A stretch of DNA of 64,000 bases from Erwinia psidii (GCF_003846135.1 NZ_RHHM01000006.1:206856-270855), one strand, 5' to 3'. Positions 11,807 to 20,839 are shown, counted from the stretch's first letter. Notes: a model not told the origin generated them from the sequence alone. Program-made: numbers and translations.

Positions 11807-13273
11807 ATGAAGAAACTGCTCCCGTTACTTATCGGCCTGAGCCTGGGCGGCTTCAGCGTCGCCAGTCAGGCTGAAAATCTGCTGCAAATCTATCAGCAGG
11901 CCCGGTTGTCTAACCCCGATCTTCGCAGTTCTGCAGCCGATCGCGATGCGGCCTTTGAGAAAATTAATGAGGCGCGTAGCCCCCTTTTACCTCAGTTGGG
12001 TCTTGGGGCCGATTATACCTACAACAACGGCTACCGCGACAGTAGCGGCCTGCACTCCAACACCACCAGTGGCTCGTTGCAACTGACGCAGACCATTTTT
12101 GACATGTCCAAATGGCGGACCCTGACGTTACAGGAAAAAACGGCTGGTATTCAGGATGTCACTTATCAGACAGCACAGCAAACGCTGATTTTGAATACGG
12201 CCACCGCGTATTTTAACGTCCTGAACGCGGTTGATACCCTTTCCTATACGGAAGCGCAAAAACAATCGATTTATCGTCAGTTAGATCAGACCACGCAGCG
12301 TTTCAATGTGGGTCTGGTTGCCATTACTGACGTACAGAACGCCCGCTCTCAGTATGACAGCGTGCTGGCCAGTGAAGTCACTGCACGCAACACGCTGGAT
12401 AACAATCTGGAGACGCTGCGGCAGGTGACAGGTAACTATTACCTGAGCCTGGCGTCGCTGAATGTGGATAACTTCAAAACGGAAAAACCACAACCAGTTA
12501 ACACTCTGCTAAAAGAAGCTGAAAGCCGCAATCTGAGTTTATTATCTGCCCGTCTGAATCAGGATCTGGCACGGGAGCAAATTCGCTCCGCTGAAACCGG
12601 CCATATGCCCACGCTGGATCTGACCGCATCAACGGGTCTCTCCAACAGCAAATATGGTGGTAGCCGCGCCAATCAAAGCAGTTCTACCACTGACAGTATT
12701 ACCGGCAGTAACCAGGTTGGCCTGAGCTTCTCGCTGCCGCTGTACGCCGGTGGTGCCGTGACATCCCAGGTGAAACAGGCCCAGTATGCTTATGTGGCTG
12801 CCAGCGAACAGTTAGAGAGCGCACACCGCACGGCGGTCCAGACCGTGCGTTCCTCTTTCAACAACGTTAATGCATCAATCAGCAGTATTAACGCCTACAA
12901 GCAGGCGGTGATTTCTGCTCAGAGTTCGCTCGATGCGATGGAAGCCGGCTATCAGGTGGGCACACGCACTATCGTAGATGTGCTGGATGCAACCAGCACA
13001 CTCTATAATGCAAAACAGCAACTTGCTGATGCACGTTACAGCTACATGATTAATGAACTGAATATCAAATCGGCCCTGGGCACCCTGAATGAACAGGATC
13101 TGCTGGCACTTAACAGTCGTCTGAGCAAAGAAGTGCCGACCTCACCAGATAGCGTGGCCCCCGAAAATCCGCAGCAGGTTGCGGCAGTGGATGCAGATCA
13201 GCAGGTTTCCCCGCCGCCGCAGACCCACCCTGTTACCTCCGCTGGCAACAGGCGTAATCCCTTCAGTCATTAA
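11807..13273 (+). CDS. tolC: Outer-membrane efflux channel TolC
   Basis: The trimeric outer-membrane duct used by RND/MFS/ABC pumps and type I secretion. The 488-residue precursor starts MKKLLPLLIGLSLGGFSVAS and is cleaved after SQA, giving the mature ENLLQIYQQARLSNP start. Two repeats of the outer-membrane-factor fold follow, each with an extended beta/alpha-barrel segment. An ATG two codons upstream overlaps the Shine-Dalgarno itself, so 11807 is preferred. Just upstream, ACTTTGCTGCAtAACA is duplicated as ACTTTGCTGCAcAACA. The channel would also serve export of the microcin-like peptide at 31.5 kb if that peptide is made. Confidence 0.97.
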   Translation: MKKLLPLLIGLSLGGFSVASQAENLLQIYQQARLSNPDLRSSAADRDAAFEKINEARSPLLPQLGLGADYTYNNGYRDSSGLHSNTTSGSLQLTQTIFDMSKWRTLTLQEKTAGIQDVTYQTAQQTLILNTATAYFNVLNAVDTLSYTEAQKQSIYRQLDQTTQRFNVGLVAITDVQNARSQYDSVLASEVTARNTLDNNLETLRQVTGNYYLSLASLNVDNFKTEKPQPVNTLLKEAESRNLSLLSARLNQDLAREQIRSAETGHMPTLDLTASTGLSNSKYGGSRANQSSSTTDSITGSNQVGLSFSLPLYAGGAVTSQVKQAQYAYVAASEQLESAHRTAVQTVRSSFNNVNASISSINAYKQAVISAQSSLDAMEAGYQVGTRTIVDVLDATSTLYNAKQQLADARYSYMINELNIKSALGTLNEQDLLALNSRLSKEVPTSPDSVAPENPQQVAAVDADQQVSPPPQTHPVTSAGNRRNPFSH

Positions 13274-13278
13274 TGGTC

Positions 13279-13300
13279 AGGGCAGCGTTCGCTGCCCTTT
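13279..13300 (+). terminator. Rho-independent terminator after tolC
   Basis: AGGGCAGCG-TT-CGCTGCCCT is a perfect 9-bp stem with a 2-base loop, followed by TTT, six bases after the tolC stop. Because the tail is short it may attenuate rather than stop transcription into ygiB. Confidence 0.75.
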
Positions 13301-13413
13301 CATCCCTGAACGTATAGCAACGTAAAGATACCCTTATACCGCCGTCGCCTGCTTCAATTTTCACCGCGGTTCCCCTATCCTGAGCGCTCCCTTTGGGCAC
13401 AGGAATGAAGACA

Positions 13414-14085
13414 ATGAAACGGACTAAAAAAATCAATCATGCCTCCTTTCGCAAAAGCTGGAGCGCACGCCATTTAACCCCGGTGGCCCTGGCGGTTACG
13501 GCGGTATTTATGCTGGCGGGTTGTGAGCAGTCAGACGAGACTGTCTCACTCTATCAGAATGCCGACGACTGTTCCCAGGCCAATCCGGGCAAAAGCGAAC
13601 AGTGCACGACGGCATACAATAACGCCAAAAAAGAAGCGGAAAAAACGGCACCTAAGTATGCCACCCGTGAAGACTGCGTGGCTGAATTTGGTGAAGGCCA
13701 GTGTCAGCAGGCTCCCGCTCAGGCCGGGATCGGCACCACCAGTGCAGAGTCTCATCAAAGTGGCAGCTTCTGGATGCCATTGATGGCAGGTTATATGATG
13801 GGCAGACTGATGGGAGGCGGGGCAGGTTTTGCCCAGCAACCGCTGTTTACCTCACGCGCACCGGGTAGCCCGGCCAACGGCAAATTTGTTGATGCCAGCG
13901 GCAAAAGCTTTGGCAGTGCGACAACCGGCCGCACCATGAACGTGCCCAAAACGGCAATGGCCCCTAAACCCGCCACCACCACCACCGTCACCCGTGGCGG
14001 ATTTGGTGAGAGCGTTGCGAAGCAATCGACCATGCAGCGCAGCAGTGCCAGCACCTCCGGCACCCGTCGGTCAGTGGGGGGCTAA
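13414..14085 (+). CDS. ygiB: UPF0441 family lipoprotein-like protein YgiB
   Basis: A 223-residue protein, the same length as E. coli YgiB. A long basic N-region ([20 protein letters not shown]) precedes a hydrophobic segment ending FMLAGC, a lipobox-like motif with Cys37. The middle has [20 protein letters not shown] and the tail is Ser/Thr/Gly-rich. The start at 13414 gives AGGA at good spacing and matches the family. It is paired with ygiC six bases downstream. Function is unknown; tolC-ygiBC linkage suggests an envelope role. Confidence 0.92.
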   Translation: MKRTKKINHASFRKSWSARHLTPVALAVTAVFMLAGCEQSDETVSLYQNADDCSQANPGKSEQCTTAYNNAKKEAEKTAPKYATREDCVAEFGEGQCQQAPAQAGIGTTSAESHQSGSFWMPLMAGYMMGRLMGGGAGFAQQPLFTSRAPGSPANGKFVDASGKSFGSATTGRTMNVPKTAMAPKPATTTTVTRGGFGESVAKQSTMQRSSASTSGTRRSVGG

Positions 14086-14091
14086 CCGGTA

Positions 14092-15252
14092 ATGAAACGT
14101 CTTCCTGTTACGGAATGCCCCGGCTGGCGTGAAAAGGCAACCGAGTTTGGTTTCCGCTTCCACACCATGCATGGCGAGCCATACTGGTGTGAAGATGCTT
14201 ATTACCAGTTCACTTTGCAGCAGATTGATAAACTGGAAGATGTCACCAGCGAGCTGCACCAGATGTGCCTTCAGGTAGTGGATAAGGTCGTAGGCAGCGA
14301 AGAGCTGCTTGCCAAATTCCGTATTCCTGAGCACACCTGGGATTTTGTGCGTACCTCATGGCAAAGCAGCCAGCCGTCGCTCTATTCCCGACTGGATCTT
14401 GCCTGGGACGGGCAGACAGAGGCCAAACTGCTGGAGAATAATGCTGATACACCAACCTCGTTGTATGAAGCCTCATTTTTCCAGTGGCTGTGGCTGGAAG
14501 ATCAGCTCAACGCCGGTAATCTCCCCGCCGGCAGCGACCAGTTTAACAGTTTGCAGGAAAAGCTGATTGAGCGCTTTGCGGTGCTGCATCAGCAGCATGG
14601 TTTTGGCTGGCTGCATTTCGCCTGCTGCCGTGACAGCGATGAAGATCGCGGCACGGTGCAATATCTTCAGGACTGCGCCACGGAAGCGGGCCTGCCATCG
14701 GAGTTCCTGTATATCGACGAAATTGGCCTGGGTGAAAAAGGTCAGTTTACCGATGTGCATGACCAGGTGATCGGTAACCTGTTCAAGCTGTATCCATGGG
14801 AATTTATGATGCGTGAAGTGTTTTCCACCAAACTGGAAGACGCAGGTGTGCGCTGGCTGGAACCGGCGTGGAAAAGCATTCTCTCCAACAAGGCACTTTT
14901 ACCGACGCTGTGGAAAATGTTCCCTCATCATCCCAATCTGCTGCCTGCTTATTTCGCACAAGACAGCGTTCCGGCGATGGATAAATACGTGGTCAAACCG
15001 CTTTTCTCGCGTGAGGGAGCTAATATCAGCATCGTGGAAAATGGCAGGGAAATTGCCCACGTTGACGGCCCCTATGGTGAGGAAGGCATGATTGTACAGC
15101 AGTTCCACCCACTGCCAACATTCGGCGACAGCTATACGCTGATCGGCAGCTGGCTGGTAGACGATCGGCCCGCCGGGATCGGCCTGCGTGAGGATCGCTC
15201 CCTGATCACCCAGGATCTCTCACGTTTCTATCCCCATACGTTTATTGAATGA
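14092..15252 (+). CDS. ygiC: Glutathionylspermidine synthase-like ATP-grasp protein YgiC
   Basis: A 386-residue member of the glutathionylspermidine synthase preATP-grasp family, the same length as E. coli YgiC. Visible blocks include [38 protein letters not shown] (nucleotide-binding lysine region) and [12 protein letters not shown]. It lacks the fused amidase of Gsp and probably acts as an amide/peptide ligase; the substrate is not established. It follows ygiB by 6 bp in one transcription unit. Confidence 0.93.
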   Translation: MKRLPVTECPGWREKATEFGFRFHTMHGEPYWCEDAYYQFTLQQIDKLEDVTSELHQMCLQVVDKVVGSEELLAKFRIPEHTWDFVRTSWQSSQPSLYSRLDLAWDGQTEAKLLENNADTPTSLYEASFFQWLWLEDQLNAGNLPAGSDQFNSLQEKLIERFAVLHQQHGFGWLHFACCRDSDEDRGTVQYLQDCATEAGLPSEFLYIDEIGLGEKGQFTDVHDQVIGNLFKLYPWEFMMREVFSTKLEDAGVRWLEPAWKSILSNKALLPTLWKMFPHHPNLLPAYFAQDSVPAMDKYVVKPLFSREGANISIVENGREIAHVDGPYGEEGMIVQQFHPLPTFGDSYTLIGSWLVDDRPAGIGLREDRSLITQDLSRFYPHTFIE

Positions 15253-15258
15253 GGATAA

Positions 15259-15280
15259 AGGGCGGAATTCACTCCGCCCT
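15259..15280 (-). terminator. Terminator between converging ygiC and ygiD
   Basis: AGGGCGGA-ATTCAC-TCCGCCCT forms an 8-bp perfect stem that includes the ygiD stop codon. On the minus strand it is followed by TTTAT, so it mainly ends ygiD; on the plus strand it can slow ygiC transcripts. Confidence 0.7.
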
Positions 15281-16072
15281 GGTTCCCTGCCCAACCAGCA
15301 CCGAAAGCATACTCAGTGATGCCATTTCCAGCCCCTCAACCGGAACGGATACCGCCTCGCCAGGCTGACAGGCACCAAGCACATACAGCAGCGGCAGATA
15401 GTGCTCGGGCGTTGGGTTAGACAGTTCAGCGCCATCATGCTGCATAAAATTCACCAAAGGATGCCGCTCTGCCGGCCCTTCCCAGTTGAGATTTTCCCGC
15501 ACGTAGTCATTAAAAGACGAAGCCCATGCATAAGGCACAGTGTTACCCTGCCACTGTGCCATACGCAGGTTATGCACCACATTACCACTTGCGACAATCA
15601 TGATGCCTTTGTCACGCAGGACCGCAAGTTTACGACCCAGCTCATAGTGCACAGCGGGAGGCTGAGTGCTGTCAACACTGAGCTGAACCAGCGGAATATC
15701 AGCCTCAGGGTACATTTTGATTAGCACGCCCCACGATCCATGATCAAATCCCCACTGCCGATCAAGATCAACGCTCACCGGTGACAGCACTTCAGCCACC
15801 TCACGGGCCAGGGCTGGCGATCCGGGTGCAGGATAATGGGTATCAAACAGCGCCTGAGGAAAGCCACCAAAATCATGAATAGTCCGCGGCCTCTCCATTG
15901 CCGTTACCGCGGTTCCCCGCGTGTACCAGTGAGCAGAAACAGCAATAATCGCTTTTGGGCGGGGCAGCGTTTCACCCAGTTTTCGCCAGGTTTTGGTATA
16001 AACATTCTCTTCCAGCACATTCATCGGGCTACCGTGACCAAGGAAAAGTGCGGGCATACGTGTCTGACTCAT
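15269..16072 (-). CDS. ygiD: 4,5-DOPA-extradiol-dioxygenase-like protein YgiD
   Basis: A 267-residue LigB-type non-haem metal enzyme. The metal-binding histidines fall in LFLGHGSPMNVLE, VSAHWYTRG, GFDHGSWGVL and VASGNVVHN. E. coli YgiD cleaves L-DOPA in vitro; the natural role is unknown. Two adjacent ATGs exist (16075 and 16072); the second has better spacing from GGAG. It converges on ygiC, the usual arrangement. Confidence 0.93.
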   Translation of the reverse strand: MSQTRMPALFLGHGSPMNVLEENVYTKTWRKLGETLPRPKAIIAVSAHWYTRGTAVTAMERPRTIHDFGGFPQALFDTHYPAPGSPALAREVAEVLSPVSVDLDRQWGFDHGSWGVLIKMYPEADIPLVQLSVDSTQPPAVHYELGRKLAVLRDKGIMIVASGNVVHNLRMAQWQGNTVPYAWASSFNDYVRENLNWEGPAERHPLVNFMQHDGAELSNPTPEHYLPLLYVLGACQPGEAVSVPVEGLEMASLSMLSVLVGQGTRAE

Positions 16073-16187
16073 CATAACTCCACGGAATATGTCGGCTTGA
16101 TGATGGCTACACTACGCCCATTTCACCGCCGATAAACCCGGATAAGCCTGATGAAGATCTTCAGGAAATTTGAATGCTGTCAGAACA

Positions 16188-16227
16188 GATATCATCGGGC
16201 TCCGTTTGGGAAACGGAATCTATTGTA
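16188..16227. repeat. Left 40-bp imperfect inverted repeat of T6SS cassette
   Basis: Begins GATATCATCGGGCTCCGTTT and ends AAACGGAATCTATTGTA. It matches the complement of 19543-19582 at 31 of 40 positions. The core, TCCGTTT-GGG-AAACGGA, is itself a perfect 7-3-7 palindrome, a shape expected of a recombinase or protein binding site. A decayed serine recombinase starts about 30 bp inside. Confidence 0.7.
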
Positions 16228-16256
16228 GTTACGGTTGTTTTTTTACAGAGTGACAC

Positions 16257-16730
16257 CAACAGGTCGTAAACAATGATATTTTACTGGTCGAGCGGACAGA
16301 CCGCCTGACCCGTCTGAGTAACAGCGACTGGATGACACTGAAACAGCAGACAGAACAACATGAGCTGCGGATGGTCAGCCTGGATGTCCCCACATCATGG
16401 TAGTCGCTGTCAGATAAAAATCCTTCGCAGGCCAACCCGCTCACCGGCGCCGTGATAACCGCCATCAATAACATGCTTATCGACCTGATGGCCGCGATGT
16501 CGCATAAGGGCTGACTGAATCGCCACCCGCGCCAAAAGCAGGGAATTGAACGGGCGTATACGCTGGGTAAATACCGGGGCAAACAGGCCGATCGGGAACG
16601 GCATCAGCAAGTCCTGTATTACCGGCAGGGCAGGAAACTGAGTATTTGTGAAACAGGCAGACGCGACAGGGTACAGCCCATCCCGGATATGCCGCATCCA
16701 GGCGCTGTACCGACAATCAGAAGCGAGTGA
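16257..16730 (+). pseudogene. Serine recombinase (resolvase/invertase family) remnant
   Basis: In one frame, interrupted by a TAG and a TGA, the segments ERTDRLTRLSNSDWMTLKQQ, MVSLDVPTSW, AVITAINNMLIDLMAAMSHK, QGIERAYTLGKYRGKQADRE and HQQVLYYRQGRKLSICETGR follow the order of the catalytic-domain end, long helix and C-terminal helix-turn-helix of resolvase/invertase proteins. The N-terminal catalytic-serine region is missing. It is dead. It lies immediately inside the left inverted repeat and upstream of the PAAR operon. Confidence 0.8.
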
Positions 16731-16796
16731 TTTGGGTTAAGTTGTGATTATTGTATGATGCGGGTGAGGATAACCATCTATATTGAGGGATTAATG

Positions 16797-17318
16797 ATGG
16801 CAAGAGCGCTGGCCTGCCTTGGCGACAAAACGAGTTACGGTGAGATTATTTCTGCCACCGCGTCCTGGTTCGAAGGAAGTAAAGCCATAGCCTGGACTGG
16901 CGACAAGGCATCATGCAGCAAATGCAACGGGTATTTTGAAATCCTTGCCTCCGCACAGGACTGGGCAGAAGAAGGTAAAGCGTATGCTGCCACAGGTGAC
17001 AGAGTGCTGTGCCGTTGCCCCGATCACTATGTTTACGGTTCAGCCACACAGTCTACCAGCACAGGTACTGGCTCTCTGACCTCCCGCAATACACGTCAGT
17101 CGTCCGTACCGGCACAGCAGGCACAGGATGCCAGCGCCCGGAACTGTATTCGCTTTCAGTACGCCGGTGACGATGGCCAGCTAATGGCCGGCTGTCGCTA
17201 CACCCTGATGTTCCTGGACGGACGTTCTGAAGCTGGCGTTACCGATGAGCACGGGGTGACTGGATGGCATTATGCCGAATCGGCAGACGATATCAGCCTG
17301 CATATTCTTACGGACTGA
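16797..17318 (+). CDS. PAAR-domain protein with transthyretin-like extension (1)
   Basis: Residues 1-80 (MARALACLGDKTSYGE, WTGDKASCSKCNGYF, ATGDRVLCRCPDH) form a PAAR-type tip module; PAAR proteins cap the VgrG spike of type VI secretion systems and carry effectors. After a Ser/Thr linker, residues about 115-173 (CIRFQYAGDDGQLMAGCRYT then DGRSEAGVTDEHGVTGW) form a beta-rich extension resembling the transthyretin-like modules found on such proteins. ATGs at 16794 and 16797 share one GAGGGA site. It heads a tight four-gene operon. No other T6SS structural gene is in the window, so this is an orphan cargo cluster. Confidence 0.85.
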   Translation: MARALACLGDKTSYGEIISATASWFEGSKAIAWTGDKASCSKCNGYFEILASAQDWAEEGKAYAATGDRVLCRCPDHYVYGSATQSTSTGTGSLTSRNTRQSSVPAQQAQDASARNCIRFQYAGDDGQLMAGCRYTLMFLDGRSEAGVTDEHGVTGWHYAESADDISLHILTD

Positions 17319-17328
17319 GTAAAAGTGT

Positions 17329-17859
17329 ATGTCAGACATCAGATGGAGCGGTGTACACGGCAAAAATTCCGGGCTTGATGGCGATAAAACATCAACAGGG
17401 GCAGTCTGTTATGCCGGAAGCCAGGGCTGGTCAGTGAACGGCAGGCGCAAGCTTTACGTGGGCGATAAAACGTCACCCTGCCCAAAATGCGGACAACCAG
17501 GAGTGATTACTTCCGGCGATCTCCGGCAGACCAGCCCACAGGGACGGGCTGTCGCCGTTGATGGTTCACCGGTACGCTGTGGATGTGCGACCGGGACGAA
17601 CTTCGTTATTGCAGCGGGAAACCCATCAACGGTCAACATTGTCAGCGCACAGAGCCAGCCTGCACAACAACCGCCTTCGCGTAACACCCTTCGTTTTCAG
17701 TGTGCGGATGATGATGGCAGGCTGATGGTGGGTTGCCGGTACGTTCTGATGTTCCCGGACGGTCATACAGAAGCGGGGAATACGGATAGCCAGGGGATGA
17801 CAGAGTGGCATTTTGCCGAATCTGCTGAAAATATTAACCTGCATATATTAATGGATTAA
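17329..17859 (+). CDS. PAAR-domain protein with transthyretin-like extension (2)
   Basis: A 176-residue paralogue of the gene 10 bp upstream. The N-terminal PAAR-like part has GLDGDKTSTGAVCYAGSQGW, VGDKTSPCPKCGQPG and VRCGCATG, keeping the paired-cysteine pattern. The C-terminal module (LRFQCADDDGRLMVGCRYVL, DGHTEAGNTDSQGMTEWHFA) is strongly alike in both proteins, ending ENINLHILMD versus DDISLHILTD. Having two tip proteins before one effector suggests a duplication, or alternative adaptors. It lies 3 bp before the effector gene. Confidence 0.82.
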   Translation: MSDIRWSGVHGKNSGLDGDKTSTGAVCYAGSQGWSVNGRRKLYVGDKTSPCPKCGQPGVITSGDLRQTSPQGRAVAVDGSPVRCGCATGTNFVIAAGNPSTVNIVSAQSQPAQQPPSRNTLRFQCADDDGRLMVGCRYVLMFPDGHTEAGNTDSQGMTEWHFAESAENINLHILMD

Positions 17860-17862
17860 CTT

Positions 17863-19041
17863 ATGGCTGTTTACCACCTTAGTACCCGTATTAACTCTAA
17901 TGTTCCGGCGGATTCCCTCCGGTATGACCTGTGTATTTACCGCATGGACTCCGAAAGGAATAAATATCCCCTGATTGATGTGAAGCAACAGCCGTTTCAG
18001 GGAAGTTATGCAACACAGAGTCACATGACCGGAAATATAAATGAGCCACTCCCGACTATTTATATTATGGAAATGAAACTTTACCGAAAAACCATGTTGC
18101 ATACGCATTGTGTGACTCCCGTTCCGTTCACTAAAATGTATACCCTGGAAGAATTTGTGTCAGGCAAAGCCTGGTCTCCGGTGAAGCGGGAGAACCCCTG
18201 CTATTTTGAGTCAAAAGGGACAATGAAGCCTGAGAGTCAGGGGGGCGAAACAAAGCACATTAAAATCACTATCCCGGAACGTCCCTTTATTGCGGAAGAA
18301 TACCCTCTTGGTAATTCCAGAGACCCTTTTGATAAAAATTTAATAGAACGTCAAATAGATGAAAGATTTAACGGATTTTATTTCCCTAATCAAATAGCAG
18401 CAAGTGTATGTGGACCTGCTGCATTTTTTTACTGTGTTCAAATGGACCGCCCTGATGTATATGCGCAAGCTGCCCGTGAACTATGGAGGTACGGGAAAAC
18501 TAAAATAGGTGACTTAATCATCTCACCAGGTGAAGGTTGCCGACACCCGACAGGTACATTTTACTTTGATGACGGTAGGCCGAAGATAGCCGGTACTGAC
18601 TGGATGACGCTGGCTGGATTAAGGGATTCAGAGAATACGGTGCTAAGCTTTGATGCTCTTGATTCTCCAGTCGCTGGTATCACAATGTGGCAAACACTGA
18701 CTGAATGGTTTGAAAAAGTCGGTTATGAAATGGTCTTTAGTAATGTAGGAATCACTCAGGCGGGCATCCAGGGAATAAGAGATTTAAATAAATATATTGA
18801 GCAAGGCTATAAAGTCGTCACATTAATAAACGATGGACTTCTTGTAAGCAGTACAAACAAAACAACATTACCTACACATTGGGTTGTCTGGAATGGTTCA
18901 GTCATACAAGATCCCAACGGATATATCAGTGTGGAATTGTTTTCTTGGGGTAAAACAAGAAACTGGATAAAACCTAAAAGAGATTTACAGTTCTTTATCA
19001 ACAGATTTTTTGGAGGAGTGGTTTTTAAACCATTGAAATAA
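17863..19041 (+). CDS. Cysteine-peptidase-like T6SS effector (putative)
   Basis: A 392-residue protein without signal peptide, not assignable to a named family with certainty. From residue 177, QIAASVCGPAAFFYCVQMD resembles the Gln...Cys-Gly-Pro-Ala active site of papain/C39-like peptidases (Q177, C183). Residues 338-352, THWVVWNGSVIQDPN, supply a fitting histidine (H339) and Asp/Asn (D350 or N352) in the usual order. The second half, from about 18300, is visibly more AT-rich than the PAAR genes, suggesting separate origin of the toxic domain. Position directly after PAAR genes and before a lipoprotein is the effector-immunity pattern. Activity is inferred. Confidence 0.65.
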   Translation: MAVYHLSTRINSNVPADSLRYDLCIYRMDSERNKYPLIDVKQQPFQGSYATQSHMTGNINEPLPTIYIMEMKLYRKTMLHTHCVTPVPFTKMYTLEEFVSGKAWSPVKRENPCYFESKGTMKPESQGGETKHIKITIPERPFIAEEYPLGNSRDPFDKNLIERQIDERFNGFYFPNQIAASVCGPAAFFYCVQMDRPDVYAQAARELWRYGKTKIGDLIISPGEGCRHPTGTFYFDDGRPKIAGTDWMTLAGLRDSENTVLSFDALDSPVAGITMWQTLTEWFEKVGYEMVFSNVGITQAGIQGIRDLNKYIEQGYKVVTLINDGLLVSSTNKTTLPTHWVVWNGSVIQDPNGYISVELFSWGKTRNWIKPKRDLQFFINRFFGGVVFKPLK

Positions 19042-19043
19042 AA

Positions 19044-19439
19044 ATGAGAAGATTATTTTTTGTTTTATCTTTTTTTTTACTATCTGCCTGTTCGTTACAG
19101 GCAGAATTTACTCCAGAAGGAGTAATTCTTAATGATGCAACTGTTGGCATCCCCTATTATAACCAAATAAATATATTTGGCGGAATAGTTCTTTCTTATG
19201 ATATTTATGGTAAGCAAGTCATTGCAGGTGATATTAATCCCGATAATTTAGGTCTCCACCTACAGTATTGTGATGAAGATGAATTTAATAATTGCATTCA
19301 GATTAGAGGGACACCAACAAAAGCAGGTATAGCTAAAGTGCGAGTTCATGGTGGCTTAGGTGGGGGAATGCTTTCAAAATCAGGAGAATTCGACAAAACC
19401 TATACTATTACGATCAAACATTCAGAAGGATCTTCTTAA
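19044..19439 (+). CDS. Lipoprotein, probable immunity protein for adjacent effector
   Basis: 131 residues starting MRRLFFVLSFFLLSAC, a lipoprotein signal with lipobox LSAC (Cys16) and Ser at +2, predicting the outer-membrane inner leaflet facing the periplasm. The mature part is beta-rich (GIPYYNQINIFGGIVLSYDI, GLHLQYCDEDEFNNC, IRGTPTKAGIAKVRVHGG), like an Ig-type fold. It begins 2 bp after the effector stop and shares its AT-rich composition. A periplasm-facing lipoprotein beside an effector suggests protection against a toxin delivered to the periplasm. Family-level recognition is moderate; the immunity role is inferred from context. Confidence 0.7.
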   Translation: MRRLFFVLSFFLLSACSLQAEFTPEGVILNDATVGIPYYNQINIFGGIVLSYDIYGKQVIAGDINPDNLGLHLQYCDEDEFNNCIQIRGTPTKAGIAKVRVHGGLGGGMLSKSGEFDKTYTITIKHSEGSS

Positions 19440-19542
19440 GATCATTTAAGTAGTGCGCCGTATCGAGCTTCACCAGAAGATACGAGAAACTTTTCAGGTT
19501 GCGGTTCTCTCGTATCGAAACGGTCAAAATTCAGCTTTAGCG

Positions 19543-19582
19543 TACAATATTTTCCGTTTTGGAAACGGAGCCCTAATCTATC
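19543..19582. repeat. Right 40-bp imperfect inverted repeat of T6SS cassette
   Basis: The reverse complement of this segment aligns without gaps to 16188-16227 at 31 of 40 positions, including GGGCTCCGTTT, AAACGGAA and TATTGTA. The core TCCGTTT-TGG-AAACGGA is again a perfect 7-3-7 palindrome. The region 19440-19840 otherwise shows a GATACGAGA/TCTCGTATC hairpin (19479-19516) and no convincing gene. Confidence 0.7.
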
Positions 19583-19843
19583 GACCAGCAGATTTTCCCT
19601 CGTTCAGTCGTGAAACAGAAACAATCCGGTACTGTTCCTACAGCTATACATTCGAGAATACAAACATTTTTCTCTGCGCTGACCGTGTCCAGACTTACTG
19701 CGAAAATTACGCCTGCTGGGACAGACTCTGAAAATGATAATACCAACGTCAGATAATTTTTATGATGATAATTAAGGAAGCGCTGAACGGGGCAACAGCC
19801 ATCAGAGCAGATCAGTTAAACGTTCGTTGATCATCACAAAACA

Positions 19844-19865
19844 AAACCGGGAAAAGACCCGGTTT
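19844..19865 (-). terminator. Rho-independent terminator of ribB
   Basis: On the minus strand AAACCGGG-loop-CCCGGTTT is followed by TGTTTTG. It begins 26 bp past the ribB stop. Confidence 0.8.
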
Positions 19866-19890
19866 CAGCGAATGAAAGGAAACCCTCGGC

Positions 19891-20547
19891 TTAACTGGCC
19901 TGACGTGTCTCGCGGTGACGTCGGTAAGCCACCAGATCGTCAATAGTCACTACCGGCATATGATACTTCTCCGCAAATACAATAACTTCAGGTGCACGGG
20001 CCATCGAACCATCATCATTGGTCAGCTCACACAGTACACCCGCAGGTTTAAAACCGGCCAGTGTCACCAGATCGACAGTGGCTTCCGTGTGACCGCAACG
20101 GCTCAACACACCGCCGTCATGGGCACGCAGCGGGAAGACGTGACCGGGACGGTTTAAATCTCCCGGCCTGGCATTGTCAGCAATGGCAGCACGGATAGTG
20201 GTCACGCGATCTTTAGCCGATACCCCCGTGGTCACGCCTTCTGCCGCCTCGATAGTAACGGTAAAACCAGTGCCATAAGCGCTGGTGTTATTGTCCACCA
20301 TCATTGGCAGCTCAAGCTGCTGGCGGCGTTCTTCGGTCAGGCAAAGGCAGACGATCCCGCTGCCGTGGCGGATGGTCAGTGCCATTTGTTCCACGGTGAT
20401 AGTTTCTGCGGCAAAGATCATGTCTCCCTCGTTTTCACGATCTTCATCATCCAGTACCATCACCCCCCGACCATCACGCAGTGCGGCGACAGCACGTTCC
20501 ACACGCTGTTCCGGCGTGCCAAATTTTGATAAAAGCGACTGATTCAT
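19891..20547 (-). CDS. ribB: 3,4-dihydroxy-2-butanone-4-phosphate synthase
   Basis: Converts ribulose 5-phosphate to formate and the four-carbon unit used for riboflavin synthesis. The 218-residue stand-alone RibB shows the acidic-loop [16 protein letters not shown], the [16 protein letters not shown] block, [12 protein letters not shown] and the [12 protein letters not shown] histidine motif. [11 protein letters not shown] carries Cys where E. coli has Gly, a position outside the strictly conserved HTEA. Expression is controlled by the FMN riboswitch in its leader. Confidence 0.97.
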   Translation of the reverse strand: MNQSLLSKFGTPEQRVERAVAALRDGRGVMVLDDEDRENEGDMIFAAETITVEQMALTIRHGSGIVCLCLTEERRQQLELPMMVDNNTSAYGTGFTVTIEAAEGVTTGVSAKDRVTTIRAAIADNARPGDLNRPGHVFPLRAHDGGVLSRCGHTEATVDLVTLAGFKPAGVLCELTNDDGSMARAPEVIVFAEKYHMPVVTIDDLVAYRRHRETRQAS

Positions 20548-20660
20548 GGTAAGTAAACCTTATTAAATGTATGAGTTACCAGAATCAGGGCGAGCTTAGG
20601 AGTGTCATGCAGACAAAAAATAACGGCGAGGCGGACAAAAAGCCGACTGGAATCGTTACT

Positions 20661-20800
20661 CTCTCCCATCCGGACTGTAACCGTCGGCCCCGGAATTACA
20701 CCGGATCTGCTGACCTTCAGACCGGCAGGTCTGAAGCGCTCGCGGGCTTTCAGCAACGCTGATTTACCGCCGGTGGGGAATTTCGCCCCGCCCTGAGAAT
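20661..20800 (-). promoter_or_regulatory. FMN riboswitch (RFN element) upstream of ribB
   Basis: On the minus strand the conserved RFN blocks occur in order: GGGGCGAAATTCCCCACCGG, CGGTAAATCAGCG, AGCCCGCGAGCGCTTCAGA, GGTGTAATTCCGGGGCCGAC and GGTTACAGTCCGGATGGGAG. It lies in a long ribB leader and would shut off ribB expression when FMN is abundant, as for the E. coli ribB (sroG) element. Confidence 0.95.
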
Positions 20801-20810
20801 AAGCCCGTTT

Positions 20811-20839
20811 ACTATAGCGCCGAAAAAAACGCAGGGCAA
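20811..20839 (-). promoter_or_regulatory. Sigma-70 promoter of the ribB riboswitch transcript
   Basis: Minus-strand TTGCCC (20839-20834), a 17-bp spacer and TATAGT (20816-20811) sit just upstream of the RFN element, the right place to start the leader RNA. Confidence 0.65.

Noticed and set aside
19453..19731. 92-codon plus-strand frame after the lipoprotein gene
   Set aside because: It starts at a GTG without a ribosome-binding site, runs through the right inverted repeat and two hairpins, and resembles nothing known.
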